Assembly: GCA_014728075.1 (NCBI GenBank)
Contig: WJMG01000043.1
Coordinates: 1 to 32,094 of the forward strand
Source of the DNA: Candidatus Omnitrophota bacterium
GTDB lineage: Bacteria > Omnitrophota > Gorgyraeia > Tantalellales > Tantalellaceae
Direction: 5' to 3'
Length of the DNA stretch: 32,094 nt
The position numbers and the translations under genes are program-made. Below are positions 25,801 to 32,094 of this stretch, piece by piece. Each line of letters begins with the position of its first letter. The stretch's first letter is position 1. The notes beneath the pieces are model-generated. The model had not been told where the DNA came from. It made no database searches and saw only the letters and a list, made by a program, of their open reading frames with translations.

Positions 25801-26700
25801 TCAGAACAAAGCCTGCACCTTAAAGATGAATTCCTGAGCCTGGCTAACACTGTGGTACCTGTCGGCTCGACCGTCGCCCCGGCCCCACAGGGTCTGTCCA
25901 TACTGGAGCTCCAGGTTGAGCGAGGAATCCCCGCCTTTTTCGATGCTGTTGAACCCTTTCCCAAGTAAGTTAAATATGGTACCTACCCGCCAGGTTACGC
26001 CGTCTTTCCTGTACCCCGTGTCCATGTGGGAGAAGGAACAATCGATCTCTCCTTTAAGCATAAGCCTGTCCACGGGGGCAAAACCCAGTTCTGCGAATAC
26101 GGGAAAAGTGTTCGCGAACTGGCCGCCGTTAAACCTGTAGCCGCTCTCCACGGAAAAGTAAGTCAACTTCTTGTCTATGTTGAAGGCTTTACCGACCAGC
26201 GCTCTAACATCCAGTGAATTGCCGTATTCGTAAAGGTCGGGGGGTGTTACCTGGTCGCTCGCCGTATCTACGAAATATTTCACCTGAACGGAGGTCACGA
26301 CGGGTTTTTCCATTATCCGATATTTAGCGCCAAAATTTATCTGTTTAAAACCCTCCCTGTGGGTCCTTCCGGTGTTGGGGCCCCACGCGAAGTCCCAGGC
26401 GGTACCGTAGTCGTTGGCCCAGCGGTTCCAGGTATAGGGTATACCGAGGAGCAGGTTGAAGTCATCCGTTGCTCCGTATTCCAGTTTTCCTTCCACATCC
26501 CATATCTCTGAATTACCATGGTCCGGCCAGCGATGTTTTTCACCTTTCGGGTCAAAGTAATCTCGAGAGTGAAAGTATCTCGTGAAGACCTCAGTCCACG
26601 CTTTTCCCTGTTTAAGCGTCCAGGGGCCGGCCCAAGCGGTAGTGGCCGTGCCCGAGAAGAGCAGTAACCCTGTCAGGAATAAGGAAACGAGTTTTTTCAT
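25801..26700 (-). CDS. Outer-membrane beta-barrel-like protein
   Basis: 299 aa; signal peptide MKKLVSLFLTGLLLFSGTATTAWA; alternating amphipathic strands; C-terminal Phe; GGGGGA upstream of the start. Confidence 0.7.
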   Translation of the reverse strand: MKKLVSLFLTGLLLFSGTATTAWAGPWTLKQGKAWTEVFTRYFHSRDYFDPKGEKHRWPDHGNSEIWDVEGKLEYGATDDFNLLLGIPYTWNRWANDYGTAWDFAWGPNTGRTHREGFKQINFGAKYRIMEKPVVTSVQVKYFVDTASDQVTPPDLYEYGNSLDVRALVGKAFNIDKKLTYFSVESGYRFNGGQFANTFPVFAELGFAPVDRLMLKGEIDCSFSHMDTGYRKDGVTWRVGTIFNLLGKGFNSIEKGGDSSLNLELQYGQTLWGRGDGRADRYHSVSQAQEFIFKVQALF

Positions 26701-26722
26701 TAAATCCCCCTTGTTGAATGTT

Positions 26723-26992
26723 TTAACGGCTCAAGCCGAAAAAAGCGGAGAACCAGGCCATGAGGCTGTCCTGGTTCTTTTGCTGTTCCTCTAATATGGA
26801 TTTTACATCATCGGGCGTCAAAATGCCCTTTTCGGTAAGGATCGCGCCTATTTCCCGCTGTACCTTGTGATTTTCCGCGTATTCTTTCTGGGTCTTTATG
26901 GCTTCCTCGATGTCCTTGCGCGAGGCAAGGCCTTTGCTGACGGCTATTTCTCCGAACCTGCGCCACCTTCTTCTTTTGAGGAATCCAAACAT
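26723..26992 (-). CDS. Small basic-N-terminal protein, GspE/PilB N-terminal-like
   Basis: 89 aa; RRFGEIAVSKGLASRKDIEEAIKTQKEY...IGAILTEKGILTPDDVKSILEEQQ resembles the type II secretion ATPase N-domain repeat. Confidence 0.55.
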   Translation of the reverse strand: MFGFLKRRRWRRFGEIAVSKGLASRKDIEEAIKTQKEYAENHKVQREIGAILTEKGILTPDDVKSILEEQQKNQDSLMAWFSAFFGLSR

Positions 26993-27283
26993 GCCGGCCT
27001 TTTAAATGTTATACAATAAAAATCTTTTTGAAAAATAGTATATATTATATATAGTTATGAGTCAAGTGTGAAGAAAGGAAAACAGGGTAGAGCGCCGCTG
27101 AACCGGAGGGCCGGCGTCCCGGTGACCACTTACAGTTTTGGTTTTGTACCGGGTACGGACACAAAGCGGTACCTGTCCCCACCCCTCGAGTCTCTGGCCT
27201 GCCGAAAGCCGATATTCGAGCTCGTCTGTGTATAGGGCATCTACGGGATATCGCATATTCCCGAATACCCTGAAAGAATATTA

Positions 27284-27312
27284 TTGACTTCCTAAAATTA
27301 TTATATATATTA
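27284..27312 (+). promoter_or_regulatory. Sigma70-like promoter for GT39 operon
   Basis: TTGACT (27284-27289) with AT-rich -10 (TATATT/ATATTA) 16-17 nt downstream. Confidence 0.5.
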
Positions 27313-27334
27313 ATATACAAAGACTGGAGATGTA

Positions 27335-28966
27335 ATGAGAACAAGACTATACATAACGGCATTCCTGCTGTTAGGGGCCTTTATTTTCCTGTTCGGCCTG
27401 GGGGATATGGCTCTGACCGATCCGGACGAATCCTTTTACGCGGAAACGGCGAGAGAAATGCTGGCCGAGGGAGAATGGGGGACCCCGCTTATTTTCGGCG
27501 AGCCTCAGTTCGAGAAGCCGGCCCTTTTTTACTGGCTTGTCAAATCCTCTTTTATGGTTTTCGGTGTCAACGAGTTCGCCGCGCGGTTTCCTTCGGTGAT
27601 CCTCGCTCTTTTGGGCCTTTTGGGCATCTTCCTGCTCGGCCGTATATTCTTTTCCGAAAAATGCGGTTTCCTGGCGGCCGTTATAGCCGCCACGAGCATG
27701 AAGTATGTGGTTCTGGCAAGAGCCTGTGTGACGGATATGGCCCTTATGGTATTTATCCTTTTCGTTTTCGTTTTTTTCTTTCTGGGCTGGCGAAAAGAAA
27801 AGAAACTTTATTTCATCCTTGCTTCGGCTTCGATGGGGCTGGCCGTGCTTACGAAGGGCCCCATAGGCCTTTTGATACCCGGCCTCGTTCTTCTAATATA
27901 CCTTTCCGTCAGCCGGCAGTGGGGATCTTTCGGGAAAATACCCGTAATATCCTGTGTGCTGGCTTTTCTGGCCGCGGCTTTGCCCTGGTACCTCTACGCT
28001 TATATTACGCACGGTGAAAGGTTCCTGAGCGAGTTTTTCGGTTTTCAGAATGTCACAAGATTTCTCGTTCCAGAGCACAGGATAGGGGATTCCCCGTTCT
28101 TTTATATCCCGATCGTCCTTGCGGGTTTTTTCCCCTGGACCGTGTTCCTGCCGGTCTCCCTGTGGGACCATCTCAGGAGTAAGGGGAAAAAAGACGCTTT
28201 AGTGCCCGGTGTAAAAGGATTTCTACTTACATGGTTCCTTGTGGTCTTCGTCTTTTTCTCCATATCCAGGACCAAGCTGGTCACCTACATTTTCCCGCTT
28301 TTCCCCGTACTTCCACTGATCATGGCGCGTACATGGGAAAGGATCCTGTCGGGCGAAGGTGCCATCTCCCGCAGGGATTCGTGGATCGGCGCCTCTATGG
28401 GATTTTTCACCTTTTCCGTAGCCGCCGGGTTTGCCGTCGGGTATTATATCTGCCTGGACAGATACGGGGTTTCCCTGCATCCCATGATACCCTGGGTGGC
28501 CTTCCTTGTCTTTCTGGGATGTGTTTCGGTCTTTTTTTCGATAAAGCGACAACAGGCAAAGGCTTTTTCGGTCATAGTGCTTCTGGTCGCGCTCACGATA
28601 GTTCCGGTCACCTTTCACGCTTTTTCCGTAATCGACGCCTTCGAGTCAAGCAAGTACCTGTCCCTGAGATATAAGGACCTGTCCCGGGAAGGAGAGGAAG
28701 TCGGGGGTGAATGCGACCACCGGAGGGGAATAGCCTTCTACGCGAGAACAACGGAGGTCCAGGATATCCATCCGTACCACGCGCTCAAGGAATTTACCGC
28801 GCGTGAAGATCGTGTTTGGTGCATACTTCAGGAAAAACATTACGCGCAGCTGGACCGTGAGCAGCCCGGCAGGATGTCGGATCCGATAGCTTCGTCGGGG
28901 GAGTATGTCCTGGTGACCAACCGCGGGGACGACGCCGGCAAATATCAGGTCATAAGGATCGAGTAG
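27335..28966 (+). CDS. ArnT-like GT39/GT83 membrane glycosyltransferase
   Basis: 543 aa polytopic; DPDESFYAETAREMLAEGEWGTPLIFGEPQFEKPALFYWLVKSSF. Confidence 0.88.
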   Translation: MRTRLYITAFLLLGAFIFLFGLGDMALTDPDESFYAETAREMLAEGEWGTPLIFGEPQFEKPALFYWLVKSSFMVFGVNEFAARFPSVILALLGLLGIFLLGRIFFSEKCGFLAAVIAATSMKYVVLARACVTDMALMVFILFVFVFFFLGWRKEKKLYFILASASMGLAVLTKGPIGLLIPGLVLLIYLSVSRQWGSFGKIPVISCVLAFLAAALPWYLYAYITHGERFLSEFFGFQNVTRFLVPEHRIGDSPFFYIPIVLAGFFPWTVFLPVSLWDHLRSKGKKDALVPGVKGFLLTWFLVVFVFFSISRTKLVTYIFPLFPVLPLIMARTWERILSGEGAISRRDSWIGASMGFFTFSVAAGFAVGYYICLDRYGVSLHPMIPWVAFLVFLGCVSVFFSIKRQQAKAFSVIVLLVALTIVPVTFHAFSVIDAFESSKYLSLRYKDLSREGEEVGGECDHRRGIAFYARTTEVQDIHPYHALKEFTAREDRVWCILQEKHYAQLDREQPGRMSDPIASSGEYVLVTNRGDDAGKYQVIRIE

Positions 28967-28968
28967 AG

Positions 28969-29676
28969 ATGAACCTTAACTACAGTGTTTCTTTCGTTCT
29001 TCCCATGTACAACGAATGGGAGAACATAGAAAAATCCATCAGCATACTCAGGACCCTGGCGGGTGAGATCGCCCCCGATTACGAGATAGTTGTGGTGGAC
29101 GACGCCTCAACGGATTCTTCGGGAGATCTCGTCGAGACTATGGCTAAAACCTCCGGTGATATAAGATTCTACAGGCTCGAGAAGAACACGAAATTCGGAG
29201 GGGCCTTCGCCAGAGGGTTCAAGGAAGCCACCAAAGACATTATAATGTACATGGATTCCGACATGCCGGTGAGCGTGGCGGACATAATGGAATCTTACCC
29301 TCTGATACAGGAGTACGATATCGTTACCGGATGCAGCAGCGTCAAGAAGGGGGACACTATTAAAAGAAAGATAATTTCCGGGGTATACAATGCCCTGGTC
29401 CAGACGCTGTTCGGCCTTGATATCAAGGATATAAATTCGGGGTACAAGATAGTCCGGCGGGAACTGGTGGACGATCTGAAGTTCATCTCAAGAAGCCCTT
29501 TCGTGGATGTGGAACTTTTCATACATGCCAAGAAGAGGGGGAAAAAGGTCAAGCAGTATCCCCTGGTATTCCAGTCCCGTTCAGGAGGGAGGTCCCACAT
29601 CTCGGCAATGCCCGTGATACTGGCCACTTTCCGTGATATGCTCAAGGCGAAACTTTTTTCCGGAATTTCAAGATGA
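28969..29676 (+). CDS. GT2 family glycosyltransferase (dolichol-phosphate mannose synthase/ArnC-like)
   Basis: 235 aa; SFVLPMYNEWENIEKSI, IVVVDDASTDSSGDL, MDSDMPVS, DINSGYKIVRREL. Confidence 0.9.
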   Translation: MNLNYSVSFVLPMYNEWENIEKSISILRTLAGEIAPDYEIVVVDDASTDSSGDLVETMAKTSGDIRFYRLEKNTKFGGAFARGFKEATKDIIMYMDSDMPVSVADIMESYPLIQEYDIVTGCSSVKKGDTIKRKIISGVYNALVQTLFGLDIKDINSGYKIVRRELVDDLKFISRSPFVDVELFIHAKKRGKKVKQYPLVFQSRSGGRSHISAMPVILATFRDMLKAKLFSGISR

Positions 29677-30521
29677 AGAAACTCGTGATCAATGCTGACG
29701 ACGCCGGTTTATCGAGCTGTGTAAACGAAGCCGTCATAAAGTGCCTGGAAGAAGGAGCCGTGACCGGCACCAGCGTAATGCCTTGCGGAGAGAGTTTCAG
29801 CGAGGCATCGGCCATGCTTAAGGACGCGGGCGTGACCGAAGCGGGACTTCACATTACACTCACTGGCGGATTTAAACCGGCTTCTTCGAGCGCTTCGGAA
29901 GTGTATTCCCTTCTCGGAGAGGAGGGGAGATTTCCCGCTACTTATATCGGCCTTTTCCGCAGGCTTGCCGCGGGAAAAGTGTCGGCCGGACACCTGCGAA
30001 AAGAACTCGGCGCCCAGCTGGACGCTTTGCGTGAGGAGGGCTTGACCGTTACCCACATAGATTCCCACGAGCATGTTCACATGTTCCCGGGTATCCTGAG
30101 CGAGGTTATAGCTCTTGCCGGGCGGTCCGGTGTGGAATATGTAAGGTTTCCCTGCGAGTGGAGCGGTTTCTGTGTCTCCCTTTCAGTGAAGGATATTTTA
30201 AGGCATTCGGCGCTCAAGTTCTTCGCGCTTCTGTCCCGACGCAAGTTCCGGGAAGTTAAGCATAACGACCTTTTTATGGGGCATTACCACGCGGGGAGGG
30301 TGGACGAAGAGGTGCTCGGGATGTTCATCGAGAACGCGGCGGAAGGTCTGACCGAGGTTGCGGTCCATCCCTGCGCGTACGACGCGGAATTTCTTGAGAA
30401 AAATCCCTGGTACGCGAACGGTCCCGCGGAACTGGAAGCTCTGCTTTCGGAAAAATGGAAAAAGAAGATCAGAGAAGGAGGGGTGAGACTGGTAAGCCAC
30501 GGTGAGGCGGTTCGCGCCTGA
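29673..30521 (+). CDS. YdjC/ChbG/HpnK family carbohydrate deacetylase
   Basis: 282 aa; VINADDAGLSSCVNEAVIKCLEEGAVTGTSVM, GLHITLTGG, THIDSHEHVHMFPGI, HPCAYDAEF; ATGA 4-bp overlap with upstream CDS. Confidence 0.88.
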   Translation: MKKLVINADDAGLSSCVNEAVIKCLEEGAVTGTSVMPCGESFSEASAMLKDAGVTEAGLHITLTGGFKPASSSASEVYSLLGEEGRFPATYIGLFRRLAAGKVSAGHLRKELGAQLDALREEGLTVTHIDSHEHVHMFPGILSEVIALAGRSGVEYVRFPCEWSGFCVSLSVKDILRHSALKFFALLSRRKFREVKHNDLFMGHYHAGRVDEEVLGMFIENAAEGLTEVAVHPCAYDAEFLEKNPWYANGPAELEALLSEKWKKKIREGGVRLVSHGEAVRA

Positions 30522-30543
30522 TCCGGACGAATAAAGACCAGAA

Positions 30544-30576
30544 CAAAAAAGCCCGGCTTTTCGGCCGGGCTTTTTC
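30544..30576. terminator. Bidirectional terminator
   Basis: AAAAAA-GCCCGGC-TTTTCG-GCCGGGC-TTTTT between convergent genes. Confidence 0.85.
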
Positions 30577-30590
30577 GTTTCAGGCGCATC

Positions 30591-30785
30591 TTATTCCTCG
30601 TTAAGTATCAGCACCACCGCGACCAGCATCAGGCAGGCTATTCCCGAGTACATGCCGCTTGCGCTCAGGCCCCCGGGGACTATCATGCCCAGTATTCCCG
30701 GTTCGCCGCCCGTGAACCTGGCTATAAAAGTGAAGATCATCAGGATCACGCCTATGACCGCTATGATGTTGCCAAGAGTTTTCAT
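30591..30785 (-). CDS. Small two-TM membrane protein
   Basis: MKTLGNIIAVIGVILMIFTFIARF... start at 30785 preceded by GGGAGGTGG on the minus strand; listed ORF 30591..30821 trimmed. Confidence 0.6.
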   Translation of the reverse strand: MKTLGNIIAVIGVILMIFTFIARFTGGEPGILGMIVPGGLSASGMYSGIACLMLVAVVLILNEE

Positions 30786-30908
30786 GTTTAACCACCTCCC
30801 GTTGGTTTCGCAGGTTATCATGGAAAGTATATCACCTGTAAGGCAAAAGACAAGGGTGCGGTAAAGTAATTGTTCGCGGGCAGGTTCCTGATAACGGTTA
30901 CTTTTACA

Positions 30909-30946
30909 TAAAAAAACACCACTCGATATTCAAGTGGTGTTTTTTA
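30909..30946 (-). terminator. Terminator of tRNA-Leu
   Basis: AAAAAACACCACT (30911-30923) pairs with AGTGGTGTTTTTT (30933-30945); directly downstream of the minus-strand tRNA. Confidence 0.8.
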
Positions 30947-31032
30947 TGGTGCGGGCGAGAGGATTTGAACCTCCACAGGGTTGCCCCCACATGGACCTGA
31001 ACCATGCGCGTCTGCCGTTCCGCCACGCCCGC
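30947..31032 (-). tRNA. tRNA-Leu (anticodon CAG), CCA encoded
   Basis: Minus strand GCGGGCGTGGCGGAACGGCAGACGCGCATGGTTCAGGTCCATGTGGGGGCAACCCTGTGGAGGTTCAAATCCTCTCGCCCGCACCA; anticodon loop TTCAGGT; long variable arm. Confidence 0.95.
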
Positions 31033-31065
31033 AGTAAAATTTCGAAGAAATTTTACAGAGCAATA

Positions 31066-31142
31066 GAACAGTGGAGCAATAGAGCAATAATAGATAGCGA
31101 CAATGTTCTATTGCGGTCCAATGCTCTATTGTTCCACTGTTC
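31066..31142. repeat. Long imperfect inverted repeat
   Basis: GAACAGTGGAGCAATAGAGCA (31066-31086) versus TGCTCTATTGTTCCACTGTTC (31122-31142); 20 of 21 positions complementary. Confidence 0.85.
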
Positions 31143-31214
31143 AGTAAATAGCTATATTTTTCAAATAACCATCAATTCCATTGACAATTGATGTAGAGGA
31201 TTATACTATAAATA

Positions 31215-31242
31215 AAAGCAAGCGTCAAATGACGCTTGCTTT
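31215..31242. repeat. Perfect palindrome upstream of smpB, possibly terminator/attenuator-like
   Basis: AAAGCAAGCGTCA-AA-TGACGCTTGCTTT. Confidence 0.7.
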
Positions 31243-31266
31243 CAGGTATAGGTAGAGGTATAGAGG

Positions 31267-31294
31267 TTGAGTTTTTTGCTGATTATGTTATAAT
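31267..31294 (+). promoter_or_regulatory. Promoter of smpB
   Basis: TTGAGT (31267-31272), 16-nt spacer, TATAAT (31289-31294). Confidence 0.6.
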
Positions 31295-31310
31295 AAAGTT
31301 AGAAAATATA

Positions 31311-31763
31311 ATGAAAAAAAACGCTAAAGTCTCGAATAAGCAGGCTTTTCGGGACTTTCAGATAGAAGAGACATACGAGGCCGGCATAGAGCTCAAGGGC
31401 AGCGAGGTAAAGTCCATAAGGGCAGGCCGGGCCAGCCTCAAAGGCGCTTTCGCGAGGGTTGACAACGGTGAGGTTTTTCTTTATAACATGCATATCACCC
31501 CTTACGAGTTCGCGAACGAGGATATAGATCCCGTAAGGGTGAGGAAACTACTTCTGCACCACTCGCAGATACACCAGGCTGAAGTAAAGATCAGCCAGAA
31601 GGGTTACGCGCTCGTTCCCCTCAGGATCTATTTCAGGAGGGGCTACGCCAAGGTGGAACTGGGGATAGGAAAAGGAAAGAAGCTTTACGATAAAAGGCAC
31701 GACCTCAAGAAGAAGGAAGCCGACCGCGAGATGCAGCGGGCGATGAAACACAAAAACAAGTAA
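31311..31763 (+). CDS. smpB: SsrA-binding protein SmpB
   Basis: [69 protein letters not shown]...[14 protein letters not shown]; start set to ATG at 31311, in frame with the listed ORF. Confidence 0.95.
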   Translation: MKKNAKVSNKQAFRDFQIEETYEAGIELKGSEVKSIRAGRASLKGAFARVDNGEVFLYNMHITPYEFANEDIDPVRVRKLLLHHSQIHQAEVKISQKGYALVPLRIYFRRGYAKVELGIGKGKKLYDKRHDLKKKEADREMQRAMKHKNK

Positions 31764-31880
31764 CTTGTTCCTGTATCAGGTTCAGGTATAGGTTGAGGCG
31801 ACGGACCAGGGATCACATATTTATACTTTGGTTCTTTGAAAAAAACAACTGTAATTAGAAAGACAAAGGATCATGTAAGT

Positions 31881-32034
31881 TCCGGGTAGTAATACCTTAA
31901 AAGGAAGGTGAGCAGTCCGCCTAAGGCGGATGTTGAGAGGAAACCATGGGTTTCCTCTCAAAGAAATTCTGCTGTGGTTCCCAACAGCCCGAAGGGTGCG
32001 AAGGGGGCCGCAAACACCTTTAAGGCCGCCCGGA
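31881..32034 (+). other. Candidate structured intergenic RNA element (identity unknown)
   Basis: Nested complementarity TCCGGG/CCCGGA, CCTTA/TAAGG, AAGGTG/CACCTT and AGCAG/CTGCT, enclosing hairpins TCCGCC-TAA-GGCGGA and TGAGAGGAAACC-ATG-GGTTTCCTCTCA. Confidence 0.4.
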
Positions 32035-32051
32035 GCACAGAATTTCCTAGA

Positions 32052-32094
32052 GGGGGTGACAGGCCTCGACGTGTTCTACGGGTCTTTGAGCAGC
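32052..32094 (+). ncRNA. ssrA: tmRNA 5' end, truncated by window edge
   Basis: GGGGGTGACAGGCCTCGACGTG resembles the tmRNA 5' consensus (GGGGGTGAnnnGGnTTCGACG); located just downstream of smpB. Confidence 0.75.

Noticed and set aside
27335-30521. True arn (aminoarabinose) operon
   Set aside because: No ArnA, ArnB or NodB-type ArnD is present; the deacetylase is YdjC/HpnK-like, so only an analogy is claimed.
31881-32034. RNase P RNA, because of the GUCCGGG/CCCGGAGCA resemblance
   Set aside because: Only short matches; the GAGGAAAGUCC and ACAGNRA hallmarks are missing and the element is too short.
30947-32094. Integrative element at tRNA-Leu or ssrA
   Set aside because: Both are common integration targets, but no integrase, excisionase or att duplication is visible in the window.
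1-32094. CRISPR array, toxin-antitoxin, phage-defence or retron system
   Set aside because: No regularly spaced direct repeats, cas genes, reverse transcriptase or recognisable defence domains were seen.

Overview
The window looks like a bacterial chromosome segment. Multidomain giant proteins and heavy ATA/AGG codon use suggest a Candidatus Omnitrophota-like lineage, but that is an inference. Main contents: (1) the 3' part of a large HD-domain/transmembrane protein. (2) A 2889-aa multidomain ORF with a signal-like N-terminus that carries, in order, a ChaN/TIKI-like region, an HEELH-containing region, a sugar-nucleotidyltransferase plus beta-helix-like region, a phosphomannomutase, a class-I mannose-6-phosphate isomerase plus cupin-like region, and an unassigned C-terminal domain. 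(3) Immediately downstream, three separate genes that repeat the last three enzyme modules in the same order (nucleotidyltransferase, phosphomannomutase, mannose-6-P isomerase). (4) A probable mannan/manno-oligosaccharide locus: two ABC permeases, two GH113-like glycosidases (one lipoprotein with an F5/8C domain, one membrane-anchored), two paralogous secreted jelly-roll-like proteins, a ROK regulator and a sugar-binding lipoprotein. (5) An outer-membrane barrel-like protein and a small GspE-N-like protein. (6) An ArnT-like/ArnC-like/YdjC-like cluster. (7) tRNA-Leu(CAG), an unusual inverted-repeat-rich spacer, smpB, a strongly structured intergenic segment, and the 5' end of tmRNA (ssrA) cut by the window edge. 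The most notable signal is the single-polypeptide fusion of a complete predicted GDP-mannose-type pathway, mirrored by an unfused, collinear paralogous gene set.
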